Assembly (NCBI RefSeq): GCF_004362045.1
Contig: NZ_SNWX01000029.1
Coordinates: forward strand, 1 to 40,149
Direction of reading: 5' to 3'
Origin: Halanaerobium saccharolyticum
GTDB taxonomy: Bacteria > Bacillota > Halanaerobiia > Halanaerobiales > Halanaerobiaceae
Length of the DNA: 40,149 nt
The notes under the pieces: model-generated
What the model was told of the DNA's origin: nothing
The model's input: the letters and a program-made list of their open reading frames with translations, nothing else
Database searches by the model: none
Part shown: positions 1 through 9,018 of the stretch, in pieces
Position numbering within the stretch: the first letter of the stretch is position 1
How the letters are laid out: every line of letters starts with the position of its first letter
Translations under genes and position numbers: made by a program

Positions 1-36
1 AATATTTCTAATATTCTTTATTTTGGTACTACTGCT

Positions 37-62
37 GAGAATACTGTTTGAACGGTATTCTC
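37..62. terminator. Hairpin, probable intrinsic terminator
   Basis: An 8-bp stem, GAGAATAC at 37-44 pairing with GTATTCTC at 55-62, has a 10-base loop. On the plus strand it is followed by CTTATTTTTT, so it fits best as the terminator of a plus-strand gene lying left of the window. On the minus strand, downstream of the SPOR gene, no T-run follows. The rest of bases 1-117 shows no gene. Confidence 0.5.
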
Positions 63-117
63 CTTATTTTTTAAAAATCATTTGCGGAATCTCTGAACAG
101 TATTTGAGATAAAGATT

Positions 118-711
118 TTATTCACGAATGACTATGAATCCCGGATAACCTTCTGCTTCCAGTTTTTTAGCGGCTGCTTCCGCGTCCTCTCTAGTTTGAT
201 AACCAGTTACCTGAACCTGATGAGGACTGGCCTCAGTAACAACAACCTCATAACCTAAATCCTCTACTTCTTTTTTAACGGAGAGTGCATTGTTATAATT
301 AGAAAAAGCTCCAATCTGAACTCCAAAATCACCAGCTATTTCGCTATCCTGGGAAGAAACTTCATTTTCTTCTGCTGGCTGACCACTCTGATTCTGGTCA
401 GGATTAGCTGTTTCTTCTGCCACTTCCTGATTATTTTGTTCAGGAGCAATCTTTAACTCTTCTTCTGTTGGAGCAGTTAAATTATTTTCAGTATTATTAA
501 TGTCTTCCGGTTCTGAAGTTTGCTCATCATTTTGCTGCAGCTCCTGGCTTACATTTGGAGTGTTTTGTTCCTGCTCAGCAATTTCTGTAGAATCGTCTTC
601 TACCAGAAAAGAAATCAACCAACTTCCCATTAAATAACCAATGAATAACGCAGCTATCGACATAAAAATAACTACAATAACCAGTGAAAAACCATTTTCA
701 TTTTTATTCAT
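118..711 (-). CDS. SPOR-domain membrane protein
   Basis: A single-pass membrane protein of about 197 residues. A hydrophobic segment spans roughly residues 8-34. A long Glu/Gln/Asn/Pro-rich linker follows to about residue 125, then a C-terminal SPOR domain that begins FGVQIGAFSNYNNA and ends at the stop. SPOR domains are known to bind denuded septal peptidoglycan, so a role in cell division or envelope maintenance is inferred. The GTG at 720 could be used, but the ATG at 711 is preferred because AGAGGTGGAG lies just before it. The gene overlaps the end of folC by 8 bases and is presumably translationally coupled to it. It is not a known named division protein. Confidence 0.85.
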   Translation of the reverse strand: MNKNENGFSLVIVVIFMSIAALFIGYLMGSWLISFLVEDDSTEIAEQEQNTPNVSQELQQNDEQTSEPEDINNTENNLTAPTEEELKIAPEQNNQEVAEETANPDQNQSGQPAEENEVSSQDSEIAGDFGVQIGAFSNYNNALSVKKEVEDLGYEVVVTEASPHQVQVTGYQTREDAEAAAKKLEAEGYPGFIVIRE

Positions 712-2032
712 TTTCTCCACCTCTAATCATTTTTGACATAAATTCGATTCCTGCTTCAAACACGGTATTAAATGAACCAGCTGCAATTATTAGATCATCG
801 ATCTCAGCATTTGCTAAAGCTTCACTGCTGGCCTCTGCTACATCACTAAAACTCTGGTATTCAAAGCCTCCTGCCTTTACTGTTTCAACTAGGTTGTTAA
901 GCGAGACTGTTCTAAAAGAATTATTTTCGGCCAGATAAAATTTAACTCGAGATTTAAAAGCAGTCAGTACTTCTAAAATAGCATTTAAATCTTTGTCTTT
1001 TAAAATTGAAAAAACTAAATGCAAATTTTTGAATTCATCAGAAAAATTATCAATATTTTTAGCAAGTTTTTTAAAAGCTGCCGGATTATGAGCTCCATCG
1101 AGAAGTATCAGCGGTTTTTTGGATATTTTTTCCATTCTTCCCGGCCAGTAAATATCCCCCAGGGCAGCTTTAATATCTTTTTTCTTTACAGGAAATCCTG
1201 CTGCAAGTTCCTCCACCGCTCTCAGGGCAAGAGCTGTATTTACAGCCTGATGTTCACCTAAAAGTGATAGTTTATATTGAGCTTCCGCCTTCCCTTTTCT
1301 TTTTACACTAATAAAATTCCTCTGCAAATTACCACTGGATTTTATTAAGGAATATTCCTCTTTTAAATCTATAAATTTTGAGTTTTCAGAGACAGCTTTA
1401 GCCCTGATTACTTTAAGTGCTTCTTTTTGTTCTGCAGCTGTAAGGACCCTGGAATTTTGTTTAATAATCCCTGCTTTTTCGGCTGCTATTTCAGCAGCAG
1501 TATTACCCAGAAATTTTCTGTGCTCCAGGCTGATATTAGTTATTATTGATAAAAGTGGTTTTTTAATAATGTTTGTAGCATCTAATCTGCCGCCAAGCCC
1601 GGTTTCTAAAATTACAATATCTGGCTCGTGCTGCTTAAAATATTTAAAAGCGATAGCTGTCACAACCTCGAAAAAACTGGGTTCTGCATAGTTTTCAGAT
1701 TTTAATTTTTCAGCTGCCGCTTCCACTTCTTGAGCTATCTCAGCCAGATGGTGAGTGGAACAGGCCCTGCCATTAATTTTGATTCTTTCATTAAAATGAT
1801 AATAGTGAGGTGAACTATAAAGGGCAGTTTTATAACCAGCCTCCCTGTAAATACGCTCCAGAATAGCTGCGGTTGATCCTTTGCCATTTGTACCTGCTAG
1901 ATGAATTACCCTTAAATTTTGATGAGGATTGCCCAGATAATAAAGCAGTCTTTTTATTCTGGCAAGTCCCGGCTTATAACCAGCATCAGTTCCAAATAAT
2001 GATAACGAATTTATATATTTAAATGGATCCAT
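704..2032 (-). CDS. folC: Folylpolyglutamate synthase / dihydrofolate synthase
   Basis: A Mur-ligase-family ATP-dependent enzyme that adds glutamate to folates, and in bifunctional forms also makes dihydrofolate from dihydropteroate. The P-loop GTNGKGS is at residues 47-53. The family signature LETGLGGRLDATN and the C-terminal LLDGAHNP motif are present, and the length (442 residues) is normal. An in-frame extension to 2110 exists, but the ATG at 2032 has a good GGAGG site six bases upstream. The -10 box of the promoter at 2102-2130 would overlap the longer version, so 2032 is the start. The SPOR gene follows with an 8-base overlap, forming a two-gene operon. Confidence 0.93.
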   Translation of the reverse strand: MDPFKYINSLSLFGTDAGYKPGLARIKRLLYYLGNPHQNLRVIHLAGTNGKGSTAAILERIYREAGYKTALYSSPHYYHFNERIKINGRACSTHHLAEIAQEVEAAAEKLKSENYAEPSFFEVVTAIAFKYFKQHEPDIVILETGLGGRLDATNIIKKPLLSIITNISLEHRKFLGNTAAEIAAEKAGIIKQNSRVLTAAEQKEALKVIRAKAVSENSKFIDLKEEYSLIKSSGNLQRNFISVKRKGKAEAQYKLSLLGEHQAVNTALALRAVEELAAGFPVKKKDIKAALGDIYWPGRMEKISKKPLILLDGAHNPAAFKKLAKNIDNFSDEFKNLHLVFSILKDKDLNAILEVLTAFKSRVKFYLAENNSFRTVSLNNLVETVKAGGFEYQSFSDVAEASSEALANAEIDDLIIAAGSFNTVFEAGIEFMSKMIRGGENE

Positions 2033-2101
2033 TTTTGCCTCCAGTTCTAAATTTGCATTAATAAGTATAAATAAGTTAAAATATATTAAGGCACTAATAT
2101 T

Positions 2102-2130
2102 ATTATACACAAAAACTTAGAAAAGAACAA
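2102..2130 (-). promoter_or_regulatory. Promoter of folC operon
   Basis: On the minus strand TTGTTC (2125-2130) and TATAAT (2102-2107) are separated by exactly 17 bases. Transcription would start near 2095, leaving a leader of about 60 bases before the folC ATG at 2032. The yuiD-like gene diverges from the same interval. Confidence 0.6.
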
Positions 2131-2160
2131 AATAATATATTAATTTATGGGGGAGATTAC

Positions 2161-2589
2161 ATGTCATTACTGGAAGTTTCAATATTCTCATTGTTTACCG
2201 CTCAATTCTTAAAAATCTTTTTTATTCGGCCAATGAATTTTTATACATTTTTTACTTCTGGAGGAATGCCCAGCTCTCATTCTTCTTTTGTTTCCGCTTT
2301 AGCCATTACAGTTGGTTTAAAATATGGATTTGGCTCTGATTTATTTGCAATTGTAACGGTTTTTTCTCTAATTGTCACTTATGATGCAAGTGGAGTTCGT
2401 CGAGCTGTAGGTCATCAGGCCAATGTTTTAAATAATCTAGTTAAACATCTGGAAGGAAAAGATTTTGCTAATGATAAACAGTTGATCAAAGACGACTTAA
2501 AAGAATTAATTGGCCATACCCCCTTTGAAGTATTTGCCGGTGTGCTGCTGGGAGCCTTAATTGCTTTAATTAACTGGTATTTTATTTAA
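2161..2589 (+). CDS. Divergent PAP2 family membrane protein (YuiD-like)
   Basis: A small membrane protein of 142 residues resembling Bacillus YuiD (DUF212, acid phosphatase / vanadium-haloperoxidase-related family). The features visible are GGMPSSHSS near residues 38-46, YDASGVRRAVGHQA near residues 76-89, and several hydrophobic helices ending in a final transmembrane segment. The SSH and R-x6-H type residues match the phosphatase-like active site of this divergent PAP2 family; the substrate is unknown. A GGGGGAG ribosome binding site lies seven bases before the ATG. The gene stands alone and converges on transketolase across a shared terminator. Confidence 0.85.
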   Translation: MSLLEVSIFSLFTAQFLKIFFIRPMNFYTFFTSGGMPSSHSSFVSALAITVGLKYGFGSDLFAIVTVFSLIVTYDASGVRRAVGHQANVLNNLVKHLEGKDFANDKQLIKDDLKELIGHTPFEVFAGVLLGALIALINWYFI

Positions 2590-2663
2590 ATTTTTGCTGC
2601 CAGACCGCAAATGTTCTAATATATCTTTAACTATAAATAATTTTATAAAAGCTCAAATAAACA

Positions 2664-2713
2664 AAAATCCGTCCAATAGACCACAATAATGTGATCTACA
2701 CTGGACGGATTTT
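2664..2713. terminator. Bidirectional terminator between yuiD-like gene and tkt
   Basis: A long hairpin whose outer arms are AAAATCCGTCCA (2664-2675) and TGGACGGATTTT (2702-2713), with an inner TAGACCACA/TGTGATCTA stem holding one mismatch and a four-base loop. T-rich sequence follows on both strands, so it can serve the convergent genes on either side. Confidence 0.85.
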
Positions 2714-2766
2714 ATCATTTACTCAATCCTTAATTCATATTTATTTTTAATTTAAGTTAGTCAATT

Positions 2767-4731
2767 TTATTTTAAAGCAGCTTCGATTTTTTCTACAACT
2801 TTTTCTGCTTTAAATCCTAGTTCTTCTCCAACTTCCTGACCTTTACCACTTAAACCAAAGCGGTCAAGACCAATAACTAATCCATCTCTACCAACAAGCC
2901 TATACCAGCCGTCTGTTACTCCAGCTTCGATAGCCACTCTTAATTTAACTTCAGGTAGATCATGTTCGGCTGCATATTTTTCCAGCTTTCTTCTTTCTGG
3001 TACTGACATTACAGCAGCTTTGATTCCCTTTTCTGCTAATAACTTTGCACTCTCTTCTGCCAGATTAACTTCACTTCCACTGGCAAAAATAATTGTATCA
3101 GCATTTTCAGGATCAGAAACAAAATATCCTCCATTATTAAATTTATCAAGTCCCTGATATTTTTCAATATGCTCTAAGTTCTGTCTGGTTAAAATTAAGG
3201 CTGTTGGCTGATCTGTTGTTTCTAGTGCTTCTACCCAGGCAGCTTTTGCTTCTTCCTCATCTCCGGGTCTTAAAACTTTAAGCCCTGGAATAATTCTTAA
3301 AGCTTCAACATGTTCTACCGGCTGGTGAGTTGGTCCATCTTCTCCAACAAAAATAGAATCATGGGTAAAGACATAAATTACAGGCTCTCTCATGATAGCA
3401 GCCAGTCTAATTGAAGGACGCATGTAGTCAGAAAAGACTAAGAAAGTTGCTGCAAAAGGCCTTAGACCCTGATGCAGGGATAAACCATTTGTAATAGCTC
3501 CCATTGCATGTTCTCTGACTCCAAAACGGAAGTTGCGGCCAGAGTAATCTCCTTTTTGAACCTCTCCATACTCTCCATTGTAGGTTTTAGTGGAAGGAGC
3601 AAGATCTGCTGATCCACCTACTAAATATGGTACAAGTTCAAAGGCTTTAGATAAAGCTGCTCCTGCTGATTTTCTACTTGCTATTGGAGCCTCAATTTCT
3701 AAGTCCATAATTTCTTCTTTTAAATCTACCGGAAGCTTTAATTCCATTGCCTGATCCCATTCTTTTTTCAGTTCGGGATTGGCTTTAGCCCAATTTTTAA
3801 ATTCTTTTTCCCATTCCAATCTCTGATCCTGCATCTCAGCAGCACGGGAGCGGAAAAATTCTTTTACTTGATCGGAAACATAAAACTTCTCATCTACTGG
3901 CAGACCAAATTTTTCTTTTAAACCTTTAATTTCATCTTCTCCCAGAGGTGCACCGTGAGCATCAGCTGTATCCTGCTTATTTGGTGCTCCTAAAGCAATA
4001 TGAGTTTTTGCCATAATTACTGTTGGTCTATCTTTGTCAGATTTAGCCTGATCTATTGCTTCTCTAACTTTGTCAATATTATGTCCATCTACATTTTCTA
4101 TTACCTGCCAGCCAAATGCTTTAAAACGATCAGCTACAGATTCTGTAAAGGCTAGGCTAGTATTTCCGGCAATGGAAATATTGTTATCATCATAAATTGC
4201 AATTAACTTATCCAGACCCAGATGACCTGCCAGTGAGGCTGCTTCTGATGTTATACCTTCCATCATACAGCCATCACCCATAATAGTATAGGTGTAATGG
4301 TCTACAATATTGTGCTTTTCTGTATTATATTTTTCTGCTAACATTTTTTCTGCCAGTGCCATACCAACAGCATTTCCAAAGCCCTGTCCTAAAGGTCCTG
4401 TTGTGGTTTCTACTCCGTCGGTATCTCCCTTTTCTGGATGGCCTGGAGTATTAGAATGAAGCTGTCTAAACTCTTTGAGATCATCCATCGAAATGTCATA
4501 TCCTTTTAAATGTAAAAATGAGTACAAAAATGCTGAACCATGTCCTGCTGACAGTACAAAGCGATCTCTATTAGGCCAGTCTGATTTTGATGCATCTAAG
4601 TTCATTACCTCTCCAAATAATAATGCTCCAATATCAGCACAGCCAATTGGCATTCCTGGATGTCCAGAATTTGCCTTTTCTACTATGTCTGCCGCTAAAC
4701 CTCTTACTGTATTCGCAACTTCTTTTAGCAA
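2767..4731 (-). CDS. tkt: Transketolase
   Basis: Thiamine-diphosphate enzyme that transfers two-carbon ketol units between sugar phosphates in the non-oxidative pentose phosphate pathway. The protein is full length (654 residues). N-terminal SGHPGMPIGCADI, the TPP/metal motif GDGCMMEG, the pyrimidine-domain GEDGPTHQPVEH and the C-terminal domain are all present. It starts at a TTG at 4731, decided by a strong GGGAGGG site seven bases upstream; no better ATG exists. It is a single-gene unit, with rpiA of the same pathway about 27 kb away in this window. A perfect inverted repeat lies about 60 bases upstream and may be an operator. Confidence 0.96.
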   Translation of the reverse strand: MLKEVANTVRGLAADIVEKANSGHPGMPIGCADIGALLFGEVMNLDASKSDWPNRDRFVLSAGHGSAFLYSFLHLKGYDISMDDLKEFRQLHSNTPGHPEKGDTDGVETTTGPLGQGFGNAVGMALAEKMLAEKYNTEKHNIVDHYTYTIMGDGCMMEGITSEAASLAGHLGLDKLIAIYDDNNISIAGNTSLAFTESVADRFKAFGWQVIENVDGHNIDKVREAIDQAKSDKDRPTVIMAKTHIALGAPNKQDTADAHGAPLGEDEIKGLKEKFGLPVDEKFYVSDQVKEFFRSRAAEMQDQRLEWEKEFKNWAKANPELKKEWDQAMELKLPVDLKEEIMDLEIEAPIASRKSAGAALSKAFELVPYLVGGSADLAPSTKTYNGEYGEVQKGDYSGRNFRFGVREHAMGAITNGLSLHQGLRPFAATFLVFSDYMRPSIRLAAIMREPVIYVFTHDSIFVGEDGPTHQPVEHVEALRIIPGLKVLRPGDEEEAKAAWVEALETTDQPTALILTRQNLEHIEKYQGLDKFNNGGYFVSDPENADTIIFASGSEVNLAEESAKLLAEKGIKAAVMSVPERRKLEKYAAEHDLPEVKLRVAIEAGVTDGWYRLVGRDGLVIGLDRFGLSGKGQEVGEELGFKAEKVVEKIEAALK

Positions 4732-4788
4732 AATTTATCCCTCCCAGAATTAAATAAAGTTTTCTCAATTATTATTTTATATGTTAAA

Positions 4789-4802
4789 TGGACAAATGTC
4801 CA
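4789..4802. promoter_or_regulatory. Inverted repeat upstream of tkt, possible operator
   Basis: TGGACA-AA-TGTCCA is a perfect 14-base inverted repeat about 60 bases before the tkt TTG. A TATAAA-like box lies just downstream toward tkt, so the repeat falls in the promoter region. I could not pair it with a convincing -35 box. The regulator is unknown. Confidence 0.4.
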
Positions 4803-4856
4803 GTCAGACAACTAAATAATTTTAATTGCACTTGATTAATTTACTGACAGTTAAAG

Positions 4857-4885
4857 AGAGTTAATTTAAAGCTTAAATTAACTCT
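4857..4885 (-). terminator. Hairpin at end of EamA gene
   Basis: A perfect stem, GAGTTAATTTAA (4858-4869) and TTAAATTAACTC (4873-4884), with a three-base loop overlaps the stop codon of the EamA gene. Only a short T-run follows on the minus strand, so termination strength is uncertain. Confidence 0.5.
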
Positions 4886-5777
4886 AAGAGCTTTTTAGCT
4901 TGCTCTGCTTCCGCTTTTGATGGTTATTGTAAACTGAAGCCAGATAAATACCTCCCAGAATAAAAGCTCCCCCAAAAATTGTTGTTAGTCGAACGGCCTC
5001 ATTTAACAGCAGCCAGGCCAAAAATGTAGTTATAATTGGTTCTCCCAGAATTGATAGTGATACAATTGAAGTTGATAAATAGCGCACTGCAAAATTAAGT
5101 ATTGAGTGTCCGATTAAGGTTGGACCAACTGCCAGAGCTAAAAAGATTAGATAATTATTTAAACCATAGCCACTAAAGGATAGATCAAAAAAATAAACCC
5201 CTATTCCTAAAAATAAAGCAGCATAACTATATAAAATATATAAATAGGGAAAATAGTCAAGCTTTTTGCGTACGCCTCTGCCAATAAATAAATAAGAAGA
5301 AGCAAATAAAGCTGCCGAAAGGGCCAGAAAATTACCAAATAGCTTATCTCCCAGCTGATAAAAATCTCCAATACTGATAATTGAACTTCCAATTAAAGCC
5401 ATGATAATTCCAATAACTGCCCCTTCTTTTAAGTCCTCTCTGGCAAATAAATACTCCAAAATAATTGTAAATAGCGGCTGCATCGCTACAAAAATAACTG
5501 AATTAGATATATCAGTATATTGAATTGAACTGATCCATAATATAAAATGAACTGCCAGGAGAAAACCGACCACGATTGGTCGGTAATCCAGAAAATAACG
5601 AAGCTTACTTCTGTGTTTAAAAAAGAAATAGGGGCTGAGAAGCAGCACAGTTAAAAACATTCTATAAAAGGCAGTTATCAGCGGTGGGGCAGTGGCTATT
5701 TTAATCAGTATTCCAGAGAGCGATAAAAAGAAAATCCCTACCGCAAGCAGAATATATATTTTTTTCTTATAATCCAT
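4884..5777 (-). CDS. EamA/DMT family transporter
   Basis: An integral membrane protein of 297 residues with about ten hydrophobic helices arranged as two EamA repeats, typical of the drug/metabolite transporter superfamily. The final helix is followed by a short basic tail (HQKRKQSK). These proteins usually export or import small metabolites such as amino acids, and the substrate cannot be read from the sequence. It is the last gene of an operon with the GH65 phosphorylase, 16 bases downstream of it. An AGGTG site precedes the ATG. Linkage to a sugar phosphorylase may hint at a metabolite link, but that is inference only. Confidence 0.88.
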   Translation of the reverse strand: MDYKKKIYILLAVGIFFLSLSGILIKIATAPPLITAFYRMFLTVLLLSPYFFFKHRSKLRYFLDYRPIVVGFLLAVHFILWISSIQYTDISNSVIFVAMQPLFTIILEYLFAREDLKEGAVIGIIMALIGSSIISIGDFYQLGDKLFGNFLALSAALFASSYLFIGRGVRKKLDYFPYLYILYSYAALFLGIGVYFFDLSFSGYGLNNYLIFLALAVGPTLIGHSILNFAVRYLSTSIVSLSILGEPIITTFLAWLLLNEAVRLTTIFGGAFILGGIYLASVYNNHQKRKQSKLKSS

Positions 5778-5793
5778 CTATCACACCTGCTTT

Positions 5794-8127
5794 TTAAATT
5801 TCTAATTCCTGGCACAAATTACTTTCTTCCAGAACAACTAGTTGATCATAGTGCTTAAATTCTACCTTTTCTCCAGCTAGTAACATATATTTTGCTTCAT
5901 TTTCTTTAACTGTTACCTCTATCTGACTTCCTTTAAAACGCAGTCTAAACTGATATTTATCCCAGCCATCAGGTAAATGCGGATGGAAATAAAGCTTATT
6001 ATTAAACATTCTCATTCCGGCAAATCCCTGTACCAGAGCCAGCCAGGTACCACCCATACAGGCAGTATGAACCCCCTGATAAACATTTTCGTTAAAATCA
6101 TCTAAATCAAGTCTTGCTGTCTGCATAAAATAATTATAGGATTGATTCTTATAACCAATTTCAGAAGCCAGTATACTATAAATAGCCGGAGACAGGGAAG
6201 AATCATGAGTAGTTTTAGGTTCATAATAGTCATAATTTCTAATTTTTAAATCTCTGCTAAATTGATCTCCTAACTGCAGCATCAATAACAAAACATCAGC
6301 CTGTTTTATAACCTGATAGCGCCAGATTATAAGAGGATGCCAGTTTTTAACTAAGGGCAGTTCCGCTTCCGGTATATTATCTACTTCAATGGGGTTTTTA
6401 TACAGAAATGAATCATCCTGAGGTGTTATTTCTAATTCCTCATTATATGGTAAATAAATATCTTCAGCAACTTCACGCATCCTATCAATTTCGTTATCGG
6501 TTAAATCAATTTTTTCAGCTACTCTTTTATATTTTTCTGGAGATTTATCTTTAATAATCTCAGCCATTTTAATAGCAATATCTAGATTAAACTTTGCCAT
6601 ATAATTTGTATAAGCATTATTATTTACACCAGGCTTATATTCGTCAGGACCACACACTTCATTAAAACAAAATTTATTATCACGCATAGGAATATAACTA
6701 CCCAGGCTGAGCCACATTCTGGCAGTCTCAATTAATATCTCCAGTCCGTAATTTTCCATAAATTCCTGATCTCTACTCACCTGATAATACAAATTAACTG
6801 CATAAGCAATGTCAGCATTAATATGATACTGCACAGTGGATCCCATAAAAAAACCAGAAGCTTCTTCTCCATTTATTGTCCGCCAGGGATATAAAGCCCC
6901 ATTGAGTCGCATCCGATCAGCATTTTTCTTTGCTTTATCCAGGGTATTATAACGGTACAGCAGTAAATTTCTTGCCACTTCGGGCCGTTGAAAAGCAAAA
7001 AACGGAAGAATATAACTCTCCGTATCCCAGAAATAATGACCTTCATAATGTTCGCCACTAATCCCCTTAGCTGCAACGCTTGTCTGGCCATCTTTTCCAG
7101 CTGCCTGCAGGATATGAAAAGCATTAAATCTAAAGGCCTGCTGTAGAGCTTCGGCACCTTCAATCTTTACATCTACATCCTGCCAGTAACCAGACATGAA
7201 CTCTGCCTGTTCTTCTACTAAGTTTTCAAAACCAGTAATTGATGCCCTGGCTACTGAAGCTCGAGCAGCACTCAGAGGATTTTCCGCTTCTTCCTTACAG
7301 TGATTTATACCAACAATTTTATCAATTGTATATTCTTCACCTTCCACAGCACTAATCTCAAAAATCCAGTCAATTCGATTATCTGAAGATCTTTTACTGA
7401 TTTCACAATTGTCTTTCGAATATTCATCTAACAAATGTTCCACTACATAGGCAACCTTAAAATTGCTAGTTTTAACTTTATGTAAGAGATGACCAGTATT
7501 AGTATCTGTTTTACTTTCGATGACCTCCAGAGCCCTTTTTTCTCTGAGATTATGATGATTTCTTACATCACCATTCAAAGCAGAATTAACACTAATTTTA
7601 CCGGAAAAATTAATTGCTTTAAACTGATATCTTATTGCCCCAATATGTTCTCGACTTAAGGAAATTAAGCGGGTGATTTTTATTTCTATTTTTCTTCCCT
7701 GACGATCTTCCCAGATTATCTTTCGGCGCAGGAGCCCCTGTTTTAAATCAAGTTCTCGTTTATAATCATGAATTTTACCTTTTAACAAATTTAGTTTTTC
7801 TTCATTAATATATAAATTTATTTCGCTCCAGTCGGCAAGATTGACAATTGTCTGCCCTTTTTGAGGAAGATTTGGCGCCTCTTCTCCATAAATTATTTTT
7901 TCTGAAGCATAAACTCCATTAATATAAAAACCAGGAGTTGTAGTATCTTCACTACCGGGATAATCTTCTTCAAGAGTTCCTCTTAATCCCATATAACCAT
8001 TCCCTAAAGAAAATATGGCTTCATTATGGTGATTTGTATTAATTAGAAATTCCTGTTCAGTGATTTTCCATGGTTGATAAGGGTAAAGTGCTTCCTTATC
8101 AAGCTTTTTTGCATGATATTTTCTCAC
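5794..8127 (-). CDS. Glycoside hydrolase family 65 disaccharide phosphorylase
   Basis: A full-length GH65 enzyme (777 residues) that would split an alpha-linked glucose disaccharide with phosphate, giving beta-glucose 1-phosphate by inversion. Visible landmarks are FWDTE at about 366-370, the catalytic acid in GPDEY (Glu about 496) followed by VNNNAYTNYMA, KQAD at 608-611, and THDSS at 640-644, a conserved region near the phosphate site. The specific substrate (maltose, trehalose, kojibiose or nigerose) cannot be assigned by eye. There is no signal peptide, so it is cytoplasmic. It lies 21 bases downstream of the P-loop/Asp23-like gene and upstream of EamA. No beta-phosphoglucomutase or sugar ABC transporter lies nearby, although both often accompany GH65 genes. 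Confidence 0.92.
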   Translation of the reverse strand: MRKYHAKKLDKEALYPYQPWKITEQEFLINTNHHNEAIFSLGNGYMGLRGTLEEDYPGSEDTTTPGFYINGVYASEKIIYGEEAPNLPQKGQTIVNLADWSEINLYINEEKLNLLKGKIHDYKRELDLKQGLLRRKIIWEDRQGRKIEIKITRLISLSREHIGAIRYQFKAINFSGKISVNSALNGDVRNHHNLREKRALEVIESKTDTNTGHLLHKVKTSNFKVAYVVEHLLDEYSKDNCEISKRSSDNRIDWIFEISAVEGEEYTIDKIVGINHCKEEAENPLSAARASVARASITGFENLVEEQAEFMSGYWQDVDVKIEGAEALQQAFRFNAFHILQAAGKDGQTSVAAKGISGEHYEGHYFWDTESYILPFFAFQRPEVARNLLLYRYNTLDKAKKNADRMRLNGALYPWRTINGEEASGFFMGSTVQYHINADIAYAVNLYYQVSRDQEFMENYGLEILIETARMWLSLGSYIPMRDNKFCFNEVCGPDEYKPGVNNNAYTNYMAKFNLDIAIKMAEIIKDKSPEKYKRVAEKIDLTDNEIDRMREVAEDIYLPYNEELEITPQDDSFLYKNPIEVDNIPEAELPLVKNWHPLIIWRYQVIKQADVLLLMLQLGDQFSRDLKIRNYDYYEPKTTHDSSLSPAIYSILASEIGYKNQSYNYFMQTARLDLDDFNENVYQGVHTACMGGTWLALVQGFAGMRMFNNKLYFHPHLPDGWDKYQFRLRFKGSQIEVTVKENEAKYMLLAGEKVEFKHYDQLVVLEESNLCQELEI

Positions 8128-8148
8128 AAAAATGCCTCCTTAATTTCA

Positions 8149-8961
8149 TTATTCATTAACTTTTAAAGAATAAATTTCAATATTAATTTCTTTAACATTG
8201 ATACCTGTATTATTTTCTAAGTGTTCCTTTAATAATTTCTTAAATTTATTAATATATTTAGGTATTTCCAGGCCATAATTGACTTCTAACGAAAGATTCA
8301 AAAATAATTGATTGCTAATTTCATCTACTTTTACCTTCTTATAACCGGTAATTTCATCAAATTGAGCAATTAAATATCTAATTAAATCAACCAGAACTCT
8401 GTTGCTAATACTTAAGTTTCCAAAAAAACTAAATCTAGGTCTGACAATACTTTTTTCATGTCTGACAGTTTTATTGTCCTTTTTAAAAAAAAGATCTAAT
8501 GAATGCAGCAAATAGCCGGAAAAATCCTTTTCAACTTCAATAGTAGGTACCGGGATTACATGTTTACCTTCATTATTCCTGACTGAGAGCGCTTTTTCTA
8601 TTTCCTCGGAGGATGAAATATCTTCAATATTAATATATTGATCAATCCCTCCCAGTTCCAGCCTTTCATTAATTCGCTCTACCATTCCCATCGAAGTACC
8701 TAAAATCAATATTTTATCTTCATCAATTTTTTTTAAACACTCTCTAACTTCTCTAGTCTGTTTTTCATCGAAAAATAGGGCTCTTCTGATGGCCCCCATT
8801 TTACTTTCTTCCCTTTTGGCAGAACTTCCGGCCATAATTTTACCAGCATATATTAAAAGTCCATCATCAACTATTAATGGAATCTGATACTTATTTGCCA
8901 GCAAAACTGCTCGGTGACTTTTGCCTGTTCCACTGGGTCCAACAAGAGCATATACTTCCAT
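8149..8961 (-). CDS. P-loop NTPase fused to Asp23/Gls24-like domain
   Basis: A 270-residue protein with two parts. The N-terminus is a nucleotide-binding domain with Walker A GPSGTGKS at residues 8-15, a possible Walker-B-like strand at DKILILGTS (about 82-90), and VDDG at 31-34. Residues about 180-266 resemble the Asp23/Gls24 alkaline-shock family: a start like GNLSISNRVLVDLIRYL, a central strand pair reading LSLEVNYGLEIPKYI, and an end like NNTGINVKEINIEIYSL. No transmembrane segment or signal is seen. It is the first gene of the GH65 operon, behind a strong promoter. Its function is not known to me; an ATP-dependent envelope-stress or regulatory role is speculative. The domain calls are by pattern, the P-loop being firmer than the Asp23 match. 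Confidence 0.75.
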   Translation of the reverse strand: MEVYALVGPSGTGKSHRAVLLANKYQIPLIVDDGLLIYAGKIMAGSSAKREESKMGAIRRALFFDEKQTREVRECLKKIDEDKILILGTSMGMVERINERLELGGIDQYINIEDISSSEEIEKALSVRNNEGKHVIPVPTIEVEKDFSGYLLHSLDLFFKKDNKTVRHEKSIVRPRFSFFGNLSISNRVLVDLIRYLIAQFDEITGYKKVKVDEISNQLFLNLSLEVNYGLEIPKYINKFKKLLKEHLENNTGINVKEINIEIYSLKVNE

Positions 8962-8991
8962 GATTAAAAAAATACCTTCTTTCCTTAAAAA

Positions 8992-9018
8992 ATATAATCG
9001 ACTTCAGGTTGATTATAT
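8992..9018. promoter_or_regulatory. Palindromic operator candidate over GH65-operon promoter
   Basis: ATATAATCGAC (8992-9002) and GTTGATTATAT (9008-9018) form 11-base arms with one mismatch around a five-base spacer. The palindrome covers the -10 box of the promoter at 9012-9040, which is a typical repressor position. The regulator is not in the window as far as I can tell. Confidence 0.5.
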
